A stretch of DNA of 64,000 nucleotides, taken from an uncultured Leucobacter sp. (lineage in GTDB: Bacteria; Actinomycetota; Actinomycetes; Actinomycetales; Microbacteriaceae). Under the pieces are notes generated by a model, which was not told the origin of the DNA, searched no databases, and saw only the letters and a program-made list of their open reading frames with translations. The translations under genes and the position numbers were made by a program. Where the stretch lies: NCBI GenBank assembly GCA_937967375.1, contig CALCJF010000008.1:81553-145552 (forward strand), in the 5' to 3' direction. Of the stretch, positions 8,658-17,472 are shown in pieces (position 1 is the stretch's first letter; every line of letters starts with the position of its first letter).

Positions 8658-9730
8658 GCTCCCGCTCCCGCGTTCTTCTCATCGGTTGTTGAGGCGGCGG
8701 CATCGCTCGCCGCCTGCTGCACGGCGATAACCGAGGTCGAGGTCACCGCGCCGCTGCCGGCTTTCGCGCGCCGACGAAGGCGCAGGCGAGGATCGGACAG
8801 GTCGTTCAGGCTCTCACCGGTCAGGGTGAGGCCGGTCACGATGAGCACGATCGCGAGGCCAGGCCAGAGGCTCGTCCACCAGATGCCGCTCGTCACATCC
8901 GCGACCGCCTTGTTGAGGTCGTAGCCCCATTCAGCTGCCGAGTTCGGTTCGATGCCGAAGCCCAAGAAACCAAGGCCGGCCAGCGTGAGAATCGCCTCCG
9001 ACGCGTTCAGGGTGAACACGAGCGGCAGCGACCTGGTGGAGTTGCGAAACACGTGCTGAAACATGATCCGCCAGTGCGATGCGCCGATCACGCGAGCAGA
9101 CTCGACGAACGCCTCGGCCTTCACCCTGATCACCTCGCTGCGCACGACACGCAGATACTGCGGAATGAACACCACGGTAATCGAAAGCGCCGCAGACCAG
9201 ATGCCGCCCCAGAGGCTCGATTGCCCGCCCGAAATCATGATTGACATCACGATGGCGAGCAGCAGCGACGGGAAAGCGTAGATCGCATCGGCGATCATGA
9301 CGAAGACACGATCAACCCACCCGCCGAGGTACCCCGAAATGAGACCAAGTAGCGAGCCAAGAAAGATCGAGCTCACCACTGCGATGACGATTACGAGCAG
9401 CGCGGTACGGGAGCCCCAAATGACGCGCGAGAGCACATCGTAACCTGCGACCGTGGTGCCAAAGGGGTGTGCGGCCGAGGGAGGAGTGCGAGATCCGAAA
9501 TCGCCGTCTGGCCCCGCCAGTTGGTTGAAGTCGTAAGGAGCAATGAGCGGCGCGAAAACGGCGAGCAGTACGAAGATGCCGATCAGCACCAGGCCCGCAA
9601 CGAGCATGCCTCGCTGCAATCCGACTGATTGACGCAGTGGGGCGATGACGGGCCAAGAACGCCAGCCTCGCTCACGGGTTGAAGTCGAGACCGTGGAGAC
9701 CACGTCGGTGGTAGGGGTCATGTTCGACAC
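8654..9730 (-). CDS. Peptide-type ABC transporter permease 2 (OppC/DppC class)
   Basis: Membrane subunit of importer 2, 358 residues. The GTG start at 9728-9730 lies 1 nt past the stop of the first permease and is preceded by GAGG; an ATG three codons later is an alternative. The N-terminus is polar (about 40 residues), then comes helix 1. The extracytoplasmic motif HPFGTTVAGYDVLSRVIWG and the EAA loop SARVIGASHWRIMFQHVFRN are typical of DppC. The C-terminal 30 residues after the last helix are Ala/Ser-rich. Confidence 0.9.
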   Translation of the reverse strand: MSNMTPTTDVVSTVSTSTRERGWRSWPVIAPLRQSVGLQRGMLVAGLVLIGIFVLLAVFAPLIAPYDFNQLAGPDGDFGSRTPPSAAHPFGTTVAGYDVLSRVIWGSRTALLVIVIAVVSSIFLGSLLGLISGYLGGWVDRVFVMIADAIYAFPSLLLAIVMSIMISGGQSSLWGGIWSAALSITVVFIPQYLRVVRSEVIRVKAEAFVESARVIGASHWRIMFQHVFRNSTRSLPLVFTLNASEAILTLAGLGFLGFGIEPNSAAEWGYDLNKAVADVTSGIWWTSLWPGLAIVLIVTGLTLTGESLNDLSDPRLRLRRRAKAGSGAVTSTSVIAVQQAASDAAASTTDEKNAGAGA

Positions 9731-9731
9731 G

Positions 9732-10811
9732 TCAGTACCTCACTCGAGGGTCGATCAGCGCGGCGAGAATGTCGACCACGAAGTTGCTCAACGCCACGAT
9801 CACGGCGAGCAGGGCCACGATTCCCTGTACAGCAATGAAGTCGCGCGCGCTCAGGTAGTGGGCGAGCTGAAATCCGAGGCCCTTCCATTCGAAAGTTGTC
9901 TCGGTAAGCACTGCGCCCGCGAGTAGCAGAGCGATCTGCATTCCGATCACTGTGATGATCGGAATGAGCGCTGGGCGGTATGCGTGCTTCGTGACGAGGC
10001 GGTACTCGCTCACGCCTCGCGAGCGCCCCGAATCGACGTATTCCTGCCCCAGAGTGCCAATCATGTTGGTACGCACGAGCCGCAAGAACACACCCGCGGT
10101 CATGAGCCCGAGCGTCAGTGCCGGCAGGATCGCGTGCATCAGCACGTCGCCGACGGCTTCGAGACTGCCCAACCTGATCGCGTCGACAAGGTAGAAACCA
10201 GAAGGATTCGGCATCAACTGAATCTTCAACTCGGTAGCGATCGAGGCGCGGCCGGTCGTGGGCAGCCAGCCGAGCCAAACTCCGAAGATGAGTTTCATCA
10301 GCAGGCCAGAGAAGAAGACGGGAGTCGCGTAGGTGAAGATCGCAAAAATACGCAGCACTGCGTCGGGGCCCCGGTCGCGGTAGTACGCAGCGAGCATGCC
10401 GAGGGGAATGCCGACTACGAAGGCGACGATGAGCGTGTAGAACGCGAGTTCGAGCGTCGCCGAGCCGAAGGTGAGCAGCACCTCTGTGACCGGTCGGTGA
10501 TCGCTGATGGTCGTGCCAAAGTTGCCAGTGAAGATCTGGCCGATGTACTCGAAGTACTGCAGCAGGATCGGGCGGTCATATCCGGCCTCGGCGATGCGTT
10601 TCGCGATCTCGTCTGGCGGCAGCTTACCGCCGATCGAGGCGGTGATCGGGTCGCCGATCGTGCGCATCAGGATGAACACCATCGTGACCAGAATGAACAC
10701 GGTCGGGATGATGAGCAGCGCGCGCCAAAGAACATAGCGCCCGAACCCGCCGCCTGAGCGGCGCTTCGCCGCGACCGTTTTGGGCGCGGCAGACATGGTG
10801 TCGACAGTCAT
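9732..10811 (-). CDS. Peptide-type ABC transporter permease 2 (OppB/DppB class)
   Basis: Membrane subunit of importer 2, about 359 residues from the ATG at 10809-10811. Alternatives are GTG at 10820 and ATG at 10796. None has a clear Shine-Dalgarno, because the perfect hairpin 10822-10861 occupies the place where one should be. Class marks are YVLWRALLIIPTVFILVTMV, the post-helix-1 segment TIGDPI and the EAA loop YVDSGRSRGVSEYRLVTKH. An N-terminal extension of about 20 polar residues precedes helix 1. Confidence 0.9.
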   Translation of the reverse strand: MTVDTMSAAPKTVAAKRRSGGGFGRYVLWRALLIIPTVFILVTMVFILMRTIGDPITASIGGKLPPDEIAKRIAEAGYDRPILLQYFEYIGQIFTGNFGTTISDHRPVTEVLLTFGSATLELAFYTLIVAFVVGIPLGMLAAYYRDRGPDAVLRIFAIFTYATPVFFSGLLMKLIFGVWLGWLPTTGRASIATELKIQLMPNPSGFYLVDAIRLGSLEAVGDVLMHAILPALTLGLMTAGVFLRLVRTNMIGTLGQEYVDSGRSRGVSEYRLVTKHAYRPALIPIITVIGMQIALLLAGAVLTETTFEWKGLGFQLAHYLSARDFIAVQGIVALLAVIVALSNFVVDILAALIDPRVRY

Positions 10812-10821
10812 AGTGAACACA

Positions 10822-10861
10822 GCGTACAGGGAGGGAACCTATTGGATCCCTCCCTGTACGC
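10822..10861 (-). terminator. Intercistronic hairpin (operon 2), abuts permease start
   Basis: A perfect 15-bp stem (10822-10836 with 10847-10861; arm GCGTACAGGGAGGGA) with a 10-nt loop. It lies 7 nt past the binding-protein stop and only 10 nt before the permease ATG. It has the same position in the operon as 5098-5131 in operon 1. It has no U-run, so attenuation, 3'-end protection or translational control are all possible. Confidence 0.75.
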
Positions 10862-10868
10862 GAGTGAG

Positions 10869-12488
10869 TTACTTCTTGGTGATAGTACCGAGACGGAACT
10901 TGAAGGAGCCGTCGAGCACCACGCCGTCGATCGCGTCGGTGGTGACCGCAACCTGCGTGCCCTGCAGCAGCGGGATCATCGGAACATCAGTCGCGATGAC
11001 ATCCTGTGCCTGCTCAATCAGCGCGGTGCGCTGGGCCGGGTCGGTCGTGATGCGCTGCTGGTTGATGAGGTCATTCGCCTCGGGGCTGTTGTAGTGGTTG
11101 TTGAAGAAACCGCCGTTGATGAAGAACGGGGTCAGGAAGTTGTCGGCGTCCGAGAAATCGGGGAACCAACCGAGCTGGTAAGCGGGGTACGCGTCAGCCG
11201 GGAAGTCAGCGCTGTACTGGCCCCACTCGGTCGACTGCAGGTCGACGGCAAACACGCCATCGGCCTCAAGCTGCGCCTTCACCTGCGCGTACTCTTCTGC
11301 CGAAGCATCGCCGTAGTGATCCGGGTTGTACTGCAGCTGCAGGTTTACCGGCATCGGAACGCCAGCAGCCTCAAGGCGCGCCTTTGCGGCTGCCGAATCG
11401 GGGCCGCCCTTGGTGTCGCCGTAGAGGCCCTTGAATGCATCGGTAGCGCCGGTGAAGCCCTGCGCGACCGGGCTGAAGAGCGGCGTGAAGGTGTCCTTGT
11501 AGACCTGCGAAGCGATCTTCGAGCGATCGATCAGATCGGCTGCTGCCTGGCGCACTGCCTGAGCCTTGGCGGGATCTGCTTCTGCGGTCTTTGCGCCGAA
11601 CGGCTGGGTATCGAAGTTGAACACGATGTAGCGAATTGCGCCACCCGGGCCGTCGACAACCTTCAGACCGTCTGTCGAACGGAACTTCTCGGTATCGGTT
11701 GCAGAAATGCTGCGGAAAGCGACGTCAACGGCCTTGGTCTCAATTGCCTGGCTCAGGTTCGACTCGTCAGCGAAATACTTCACGTTGACTTCGTCAGTCT
11801 TGGCGGCACCCCAGAGCCCCTGGTAGTCGGCGTATGCCTTGTACGAAGCGAGGTTGCCCTTGTCGAATGCCTCGAGCGTGTACTGACCAGCAAATGCCTT
11901 GCCTTTGACGATCTCTTCGTCGGTGGCAAGCTTGTCTGCGGGGAACACATCTTCGTCAACGATCGGCGCGACCGGAGTCGAGAGCACCTGCGGGAAAGTC
12001 TGATCGTTGCCGACCTTGAGGTGGAAAACGACGGTGGTGTCGTCGACGGCCTCGACGCTGTCGAGGTTCGCGAGCAGGCTTGAGGGCCCGCTCGGGTCGG
12101 CGATCGCGACCTGGCGATCGAAGGTGAACTTCACGTCAGAGCTCGTGAGGTCGTTGCCGTTTGCGAATTTCAGGCCCGGCTTCAGCTTGACCGTGTATTC
12201 CTCGGGGGTCGTGAACTCTGCCGATTCGGCAACGTCAGGTGCGACATCGCTCGAACCAACAACGTGGTTCATGAGGAACGGGTAGACGTTCGTCATGACA
12301 GCAAACGAGCCGTTATCGTACGAGCCTGCTGGGTCGAGCGCGGTCACGACGTCGGTGGTGCCAACGGTGATGGATCCGCCGGTGCTGCCACCGCCGCTGT
12401 TGCTACCGCCCGATGCGCAGCCCGAGAGCAGCAGTGCGCTCGAGGTGGCAAGTGCGAGCACGCCATAGCCAGTGCGTGAGAGTTTCAC
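10869..12488 (-). CDS. Peptide-type ABC transporter substrate-binding lipoprotein 2
   Basis: SBP family 5 lipoprotein of importer 2, 539 residues. The GTG at 12486-12488 follows AAGGAG. The signal MKLSRTGYGVLALAT... ends in the lipobox LLSGC with Cys at 24, then a Gly/Ser linker. Mature-part marks include SAEFTTPEEYTVKLKPGLKF and a C-terminal lobe ending IATDVPMIPLLQGTQVAV. Sequence differs strongly from binding protein 1, implying different peptides or other small solutes. A TAGGCT hexamer (12555-12560, minus strand) upstream may be the -10 box, followed by a leader hairpin (12511-12537). Confidence 0.92.
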   Translation of the reverse strand: MKLSRTGYGVLALATSSALLLSGCASGGSNSGGGSTGGSITVGTTDVVTALDPAGSYDNGSFAVMTNVYPFLMNHVVGSSDVAPDVAESAEFTTPEEYTVKLKPGLKFANGNDLTSSDVKFTFDRQVAIADPSGPSSLLANLDSVEAVDDTTVVFHLKVGNDQTFPQVLSTPVAPIVDEDVFPADKLATDEEIVKGKAFAGQYTLEAFDKGNLASYKAYADYQGLWGAAKTDEVNVKYFADESNLSQAIETKAVDVAFRSISATDTEKFRSTDGLKVVDGPGGAIRYIVFNFDTQPFGAKTAEADPAKAQAVRQAAADLIDRSKIASQVYKDTFTPLFSPVAQGFTGATDAFKGLYGDTKGGPDSAAAKARLEAAGVPMPVNLQLQYNPDHYGDASAEEYAQVKAQLEADGVFAVDLQSTEWGQYSADFPADAYPAYQLGWFPDFSDADNFLTPFFINGGFFNNHYNSPEANDLINQQRITTDPAQRTALIEQAQDVIATDVPMIPLLQGTQVAVTTDAIDGVVLDGSFKFRLGTITKK

Positions 12489-12510
12489 TTGGTCTCCTTG
12501 TGTTGCGTGA

Positions 12511-12537
12511 GCAACGGAGCAGTTCGAGCACCGTTGC
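12511..12537 (-). promoter_or_regulatory. Leader hairpin of binding-protein 2 mRNA
   Basis: GCAACGG (12511-12517) pairs with CCGTTGC (12531-12537) in the 5' leader, just upstream of the AAGGAG ribosome site of the lipoprotein gene. In the plus direction it is followed by TTTTT, so it could also stop rightward transcription. Confidence 0.4.
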
Positions 12538-12707
12538 TTTTTGGGAACTCGACCAGCCTAGCCAACCTTGGCGACTGTGTCGTGCCTGGCACCATCGAAG
12601 ACAGAGATCGTAAGCGGATCGAGACATTGCTCACATGAGCAGGGGTTTCTGCTCTTTTCGTCGACGTTATGGCCGCGCGAATTCTGGCCACGCGCTACGC
12701 TTGGCGC

Positions 12708-13502
12708 GTGATCGCTACGCCCTCAAAGAGTCAATTGCGCTGGGAACTCGCCATCGTGCTGGCGTTGTCGTTTGGAGCAGCCGGGGTGCGCGCGATCGTC
12801 GTGCTCGCGGAGCGACTCACGAGCGAGATCTCCCTCTCATCGCAGACGGCGACGATCAATCGCCCGCTCGCCGATCGCGCGACCTTCGACCTCATCTACC
12901 AGCTGTTGAGCTTCGCCTTCGGCCTCGCACCGGTGGCCCTCGTCGCCTATCTGCTCTGGCGCAGGCGTGCCCCGCACCTCGGCGACCTCGGGCTTGGCAG
13001 GCTGCCCCGCATGCGGCGCAACTGGTGGGGTCGCGAGAGCGCGTTCGGGTTGCTGCTCGCGGCCGCGATCGGCATCCCCGGTCTCGTGTTCTATGTGTTC
13101 GCGCGCGGGATCGGCATCAACACGACAGTCATACCTGCGGCGCTCGATACCTATTGGTGGACGGTTCCGGTGCTCGTGCTCATGGCGCTCAAAGCAGCGC
13201 TGGGCGAGGAGCTCATCGTCGTGGCGTACTTCTTCGACCGCATGAGGCGGCTCGGTGTCGGCCCGATCGCGACGATCGTATCGAGCGCGCTGCTGCGAGG
13301 CAGCTACCACCTCTACCAAGGCTTCGGCGGTTTCGTCGGCAACGTAGTGATGGGCCTCGTGTTCGGGTGGGCGTATCAGCGCTGGGGCCGGTCTTTGCCC
13401 CTTATCGTCGCGCACTGGGTGCTCGATATCGTGAGCTTCGTCGGTTACCCGCTCGCGGTCGCGCTCTGGCCCGCGTTCTTCGCTCTCCCGGCCCCCGCGT
13501 GA
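12708..13502 (+). CDS. CPBP-family intramembrane metalloprotease
   Basis: Multi-helix membrane protein of the CAAX-protease/bacteriocin-processing (CPBP) family, about 264 residues. The three family motifs are visible: GEEL near residue 167, a His in GSYHLYQGFGG, and AHWVLD near the end. The usual EExxxR Arg is not present (EELIVVAYF), a variant seen in actinobacterial members. The GTG at 12708 is chosen because TACGCT (12696-12701) lies exactly 6 nt upstream, indicating a leaderless transcript; an ATG 13 codons earlier would lie upstream of this promoter. Function is unknown; it stands alone. Confidence 0.8.
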   Translation: MIATPSKSQLRWELAIVLALSFGAAGVRAIVVLAERLTSEISLSSQTATINRPLADRATFDLIYQLLSFAFGLAPVALVAYLLWRRRAPHLGDLGLGRLPRMRRNWWGRESAFGLLLAAAIGIPGLVFYVFARGIGINTTVIPAALDTYWWTVPVLVLMALKAALGEELIVVAYFFDRMRRLGVGPIATIVSSALLRGSYHLYQGFGGFVGNVVMGLVFGWAYQRWGRSLPLIVAHWVLDIVSFVGYPLAVALWPAFFALPAPA

Positions 13503-13503
13503 G

Positions 13504-14826
13504 CTATGAGGGCTTCGCGCTCTTCGCCATGTAGTCGAGCGTGCCCCAGATCGTGTCGTAGAGCGCGGCGTCTGCTTGGCTCGTACAGCGAGGCTCGGGC
13601 CTCACCACCTCAAGCTTGCCATCATCCGTCTTCAGCAGGCCCCACACATTGGGCTCGCGAGCCGCAGCGCAGGCATCTGAAAAACCGGCGGCAACCGGGA
13701 TCGAGTCGAACGTCGCACGGGTGTTGCCATCAAACAGCGTATAGGGAGTGCTTCCACCGAGCTTCTCGGAGACCTGCACGGTCAGACCCCACTGCTCGAT
13801 CGGCAGAGGCCAGGTGCTACCCGGATCGACCACGGGCACAGCGTCGGGCTCGGGTGCCGGCTCTTCGCTCGGCGCCGGGGTTTCGGTCTCAGCGGGGGCT
13901 TCTGTCGTCGGCTGCGAGGTAGCCGGCGGGTTCTCGGTCGTTGCAGGTGTGTCACTGCCGCGCACCCCGTTCACCACAAAGATCGAAGCGATGATCGCCA
14001 CCACGACCCCGCCACCGACGATCAGCCAAGGCAGCGCCTTACGCCCGCGGTTCTCACTCCCAGTAACCGAGATGCGTTCGTAGTCAGACTCGGGCTCCAC
14101 CTCAGCATCACTTGCGAGCTCGGGGGCAAGAAGGGCAAAAGGATCAGTATCGGCATCAGACTGACTCGGGCGCGTAGCCGCGGCAGGCGGGAATGCAGCC
14201 GCTACCGGAGTGGTCGCGGCCGTCGCTGGGGATGTTGTTCCTGCTGTCGCGGCCGCTGCAGCAACAGCCGAGGCGGCCGCTGCGCTTGCCACGGGGGCTT
14301 TCACCTGACCGGTTTCTGCCGATGACAGCACATCGAAAGGCTGCGTCGGGGCCGGCTCGTCGTACTGGCTAGAGGTCTGCTCCGGCTGCGAGACCGGCTG
14401 GGCCGGTTCTGCCTGAAACACCGGGGGCAGGTCGCGCCGCTCGCGAGGCTCAGGCGAAAAGCCTGGCAGGATCAGGGGCACGAGCTGCTCGTTGTCTGTG
14501 GCAAAAGCCTGTGACCACGGTTGTTCGTCGGGCTTTGCCTGCTGGGTCGATGACGAGGCGGCGCTCTCGGTCGACGCACTGCGCGCGGGTTCCGAGCTGG
14601 CCGAGGGCACAGCTGCCCCAGCAGCAGCGGAATCCGAGGCTGGCTCACCCATGCTCATCAGCTCATCGAAGCTGGGCACCCCGCGGCGCTGAGGCGCAGG
14701 TGCGGTCGGGGACGCTGCGGTCGGCGCGGCCGATTCGGCGTCTGAACCTTCTGGTTCTTGGCCCTGATCCGCTTCGCCACCTACGGTCGCGGAGTCGAGA
14801 AATGCGCGCAATTCATCGTCATTCAC
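13504..14826 (-). CDS. Single-pass membrane protein with Ala/Pro/Ser-rich cytoplasmic region
   Basis: Not recognised as a named family. The 440 residues start with an acidic N-terminus (MNDDELRAFLDSA). A long low-complexity Ala/Pro/Ser/Thr/Gln region follows. One membrane helix lies near residues 270-290 (WLIVGGGVVVAIIASIFVV). Next comes a Thr/Pro/Glu linker and a roughly 110-residue extracytoplasmic domain with two Cys that could pair (SDACAAAR, PRCTSQ). The topology resembles actinobacterial envelope proteins with a disordered cytoplasmic half. The GTG start lies 6 nt after TAGTCT, so it is probably leaderless. Convergent with the CPBP gene, with a 1-nt gap. Confidence 0.75.
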   Translation of the reverse strand: MNDDELRAFLDSATVGGEADQGQEPEGSDAESAAPTAASPTAPAPQRRGVPSFDELMSMGEPASDSAAAGAAVPSASSEPARSASTESAASSSTQQAKPDEQPWSQAFATDNEQLVPLILPGFSPEPRERRDLPPVFQAEPAQPVSQPEQTSSQYDEPAPTQPFDVLSSAETGQVKAPVASAAAASAVAAAAATAGTTSPATAATTPVAAAFPPAAATRPSQSDADTDPFALLAPELASDAEVEPESDYERISVTGSENRGRKALPWLIVGGGVVVAIIASIFVVNGVRGSDTPATTENPPATSQPTTEAPAETETPAPSEEPAPEPDAVPVVDPGSTWPLPIEQWGLTVQVSEKLGGSTPYTLFDGNTRATFDSIPVAAGFSDACAAAREPNVWGLLKTDDGKLEVVRPEPRCTSQADAALYDTIWGTLDYMAKSAKPS

Positions 14827-14888
14827 CCTGACAGACTACAGAATTTCAGCCCCAACTCCCGCCTCGAACTAGCGAATTGCCCGAATCG

Positions 14889-15338
14889 TCACGCTTCGAG
14901 GTGCTGCTTCAGCCACAGATTTCGCTGCACGATGAGCCGCTTCATGTAGCGCTCAAGCACCACTCGCTCAGCGATTTTGCCAAGAAAACCACAGGGGGCT
15001 TCGAACTCGATGCGATCGGTCATGCGGGTCTGCCGACCTGAAACCTCGAAACGGTGCTCGTGCCACCATCGCGCGAATGGCCCCCGCGTTTGTTCATCGA
15101 CGAACCGGATCGGGCTCTCGTATTCGCTGATCACCGAAGTCATGCGCAGTGGCACCCCGAAATGGCGAGCCTGCCAGGTAACCGACTCGCCTGGCCCGAT
15201 CTCACCGCTTGTCACCCCGGCGACCGCCCGCTCAGCAGAAGGCCCCATCGACTTGGTGTGAGCGTCGATCGAAAGGCTCAGCGAGAAACACCGTTCAATC
15301 GGCGCATCGATCAGCGTTTCAACCAGCAACTTCGGCAT
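14889..15338 (-). CDS. SRPBCC-fold protein (START/polyketide-cyclase-like)
   Basis: 149 residues. The opening ETLIDAPIERCFSLSLSID is the typical first strand and helix of the SRPBCC ligand-binding fold. Later segments DRIEFEAPCGFLGKIAERVV and YMKRLIVQRNLWLKQHL match the long C-terminal helix of uncharacterised SRPBCC proteins. It probably binds a hydrophobic ligand; no catalytic residue can be named. It follows the DUF1345 gene by 3 nt in a minus-strand series starting at 16264. Confidence 0.75.
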   Translation of the reverse strand: MPKLLVETLIDAPIERCFSLSLSIDAHTKSMGPSAERAVAGVTSGEIGPGESVTWQARHFGVPLRMTSVISEYESPIRFVDEQTRGPFARWWHEHRFEVSGRQTRMTDRIEFEAPCGFLGKIAERVVLERYMKRLIVQRNLWLKQHLEA

Positions 15339-15341
15339 GCC

Positions 15342-16040
15342 TCAACCGATGTTCGTGATCAGGTTGATGACCGTCGCAATGATGCCCGCCCCGAACAGAT
15401 AGGCGAGCAGAGTTTGTGCGATCACGATGCGCCTGATCACATTGCTCGTCACGTTCGTGTCGGCGACCTGGTAGGTCATGCCGAGCCCGAGCGAGAAGTA
15501 GGCGAAATCCGTGTACTCCGGCGGCTCCTGCTGGTTGAAATCGATACCGACTGCGCCGGCCTCGTAGTACGCCTTCGCGTAATGCAACAGATAGTTCACC
15601 TGGATCAACAGCCAGGACGACGCGACGCTGAGCACCGCGATGCCCGCGAGCAGATATGACTCGGGCCCGCTCGTGCGCTGTGCCTGTACGGCCACCACGA
15701 GCACAGCGGCGAGACTCGCGACGCTACCAATCGTGGCAACGATCCTAGCCACTCGACGACCGGGATCCTCAACCGTTGCGTGCGCTCGTGTTGCCTCGGC
15801 ATCCATGCCCCACACCTCGAGAAGCACCCATGTCGACGTAATCAACGCCAGCACCGCCCATCCGGCGAGCAGCCCTGCCGCAAGCCCGAGCACAGGCCCC
15901 GTCGCGCCTGCTGCGAGGGCACCACCGAGCACGGCGATGATCCAACGAAGCCGAACACGACCCCGTGCCGCGCGGTCGCTACGCCCCCTGGCATCACTCA
16001 CACGGCTGCCCTCGCCCTCGGATCGTTCGCCACCGCTCAT
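15342..16040 (-). CDS. DUF1345 membrane protein
   Basis: 232 residues with about five helices and a charged Arg-rich N-terminus. The signature HYAKAYYEAG...GIDFNQQEPPEYTDFAYFSLGLGMTYQVADTNV is characteristic of DUF1345. Function of the family is unknown. Its ATG overlaps the TGA of the preceding small gene (ATGA at 16037-16040), so the two are translationally coupled. Confidence 0.85.
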   Translation of the reverse strand: MSGGERSEGEGSRVSDARGRSDRAARGRVRLRWIIAVLGGALAAGATGPVLGLAAGLLAGWAVLALITSTWVLLEVWGMDAEATRAHATVEDPGRRVARIVATIGSVASLAAVLVVAVQAQRTSGPESYLLAGIAVLSVASSWLLIQVNYLLHYAKAYYEAGAVGIDFNQQEPPEYTDFAYFSLGLGMTYQVADTNVTSNVIRRIVIAQTLLAYLFGAGIIATVINLITNIG

Positions 16041-16264
16041 CGCGCCGAGGCCCCACGCTCGTTGCCGCGCTTGTAATTTCCCGTTGCCCTCGCGAGGAGT
16101 TGCTGATCCCTCGCAGCATCGCTGCCCAGCTGGGCCGTCAGCTTTCGCGCTGCCGCACCCCTGATCGTCACGATAGAGCGACCGTCTCGAACGACGCGCA
16201 CTTCACCAGCGCTCGTGATTCGATACGAAAAAGGGTGCTCGCGAAGGCCCGCTGGAAGCTCCAT
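16037..16264 (-). CDS. Small conserved hypothetical protein
   Basis: 75 residues, basic C-terminus, no membrane helix. The core EHPFSYRITSAGEVRVVRDG with GAAARKLTAQL is a compact beta-strand/helix pattern I have seen in short actinobacterial hypotheticals next to DUF4287 genes; no function is known. The coding case is the ATGA overlap with the DUF1345 gene and the 33-nt gap from the DUF4287 gene upstream. Confidence 0.65.
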   Translation of the reverse strand: MELPAGLREHPFSYRITSAGEVRVVRDGRSIVTIRGAAARKLTAQLGSDAARDQQLLARATGNYKRGNERGASAR

Positions 16265-16297
16265 TTCAGGCCCCCGCCTCGTCGTTCGGCCGCTCGC

Positions 16298-16507
16298 TCA
16301 CGCGCCGTCGTGCTCCGCCCGAAACACATGCACGAGCGCGTTCGCGTGCCCGTGACCCATGCCTTGATCCTTTAAAAACTGCACCTGATCCATGTGTTTC
16401 TGCCCGGCCACCGAGCGCAGCTCGAGGATCCACTCGTCGATCGATTTGCCGTACTTCGCCTCAATCGATGGAAAGTACGATTTCGGGCCCTTCACTTGCT
16501 CTGCCAC
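16298..16507 (-). CDS. DUF4287 protein
   Basis: 69 residues. SYFPSIEAKYGKSIDEW and GMGHGHANALVHVFRA are diagnostic of DUF4287, a small helical domain of unknown function. The GTG start is preceded by AGGAGG. It heads the compact minus-strand series down to 14889. Confidence 0.85.
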   Translation of the reverse strand: MAEQVKGPKSYFPSIEAKYGKSIDEWILELRSVAGQKHMDQVQFLKDQGMGHGHANALVHVFRAEHDGA

Positions 16508-16533
16508 GGTTGCCTCCTTTGGCGACGGTGCAC

Positions 16534-17082
16534 TCAGCTTATTGCTGCTGGGCGATCGACCACCAGGCCGTACACGTTCGTGTCGAAGCGCTTCTCGCCC
16601 AACGGTGTTGCACTTCGCAGCACGCCCTCGTGAGCGAAACCAAGCCGTTTCGCGACCGCACCGCTGCGATCATTGTGCGCCGCTGTGTACAGCTCAAAAC
16701 GCCGAACCCCGAGGCTGGTCTTGCCGTGATCGATGAGCGCCTGGCACGCGCGCGTCACCACTCCCCTGCCCTCGAAATCCTCGTCGAGCCAGTAGCCGAG
16801 TTCGGCCGAGCTGTTGTAGACGTTGATGCGCATCTCGATGTTGCCGATCAGCCGGTCACCAGCATAGATATTGCAGGGCACCGCGGTGCCCTGGACGAAC
16901 ATCTGCAACCGTTCACCAATGTGCGCCCGCAAGGTCTCAGCGTTCTGATCCGCAAGGGCCCACTGTTCCCACCGCCGCAGACGCGCGAGATTCTTGTTGA
17001 TCAGAGCTAGCAGTTGGTCGGCCGAGTCGAGCGTGCGCAGCCCGAGCGAGAAGCCGTCGCCGAGGTCGTGGGTGAAAAACAT
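16534..17082 (-). CDS. GNAT N-acetyltransferase (RimJ/RimL type)
   Basis: 182 residues. The GNAT fold is visible: a first strand and helix (LGLRTLDSADQLLALINKN), the beta-4/acetyl-CoA loop region ELGYWLDEDFEGRGVVTRACQ (the loop is EGRGVVT rather than the classical QxxGxG/A), and the C-terminal HNDRSGAVAKRLGFAHEGVL. Closest to protein N-terminal or ribosomal-protein Ser/Ala acetyltransferases. The acceptor is unknown. A TAGCAG hexamer 6 nt before the ATG may be a leaderless -10 box. Confidence 0.85.
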   Translation of the reverse strand: MFFTHDLGDGFSLGLRTLDSADQLLALINKNLARLRRWEQWALADQNAETLRAHIGERLQMFVQGTAVPCNIYAGDRLIGNIEMRINVYNSSAELGYWLDEDFEGRGVVTRACQALIDHGKTSLGVRRFELYTAAHNDRSGAVAKRLGFAHEGVLRSATPLGEKRFDTNVYGLVVDRPAAIS

Positions 17083-17091
17083 GCTCGGCTG

Positions 17092-17472
17092 CTACACCTT
17101 CTTGACGACGCTGGATTTTAGCTGCATCTTGCCGAAACCTGGCACCTTCGCGTCGATGTCGTGATCGCCGGCACCCTCGATGAGGCGAATTCCAGCGACC
17201 TTCGTGCCGATCTTGATGGTGCCGCCACCGCCACCAGACACCTTGACTGTCTTCACGAGCGTGACGGTATCGCCGTCGGTAAGCGGGTTTCCGACTGCAT
17301 CGCGAACGACCTGGGCTCCATCTCCCGGCTGCTCGTCAGTCTGGCCATTCGCCGCCCACTCATGCCCGCACATCGGGCACACAAGCAGCGCACCCATCTC
17401 GTAGGCATATTCGCTCGCGCACTCGGGGCACGGGGGCAGCTGCGTCTCGTCTGGCAGCGAAGATTCGGTCAC
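17092..17472 (-). CDS. PhnA/YjdM-family zinc-ribbon protein
   Basis: 126 residues. An N-terminal zinc ribbon (CPEC near 15, CPMC near 33) is joined by an acidic linker to the PhnA C-terminal beta domain (DAVGNPLTDGDTVTLVKTVK, KVPGFGKMQLKSSVVKKV). Despite the historic name the family is not a proven phosphonate enzyme; its function is unsettled. A GAGGATCCTC stretch precedes the GTG. Confidence 0.85.
   Translation of the reverse strand: MTESSLPDETQLPPCPECASEYAYEMGALLVCPMCGHEWAANGQTDEQPGDGAQVVRDAVGNPLTDGDTVTLVKTVKVSGGGGGTIKIGTKVAGIRLIEGAGDHDIDAKVPGFGKMQLKSSVVKKV

Noticed and set aside
10842..12083. A 413-codon plus-strand frame
   Set aside because: Antisense to binding lipoprotein 2; composition is that of a shadow frame.
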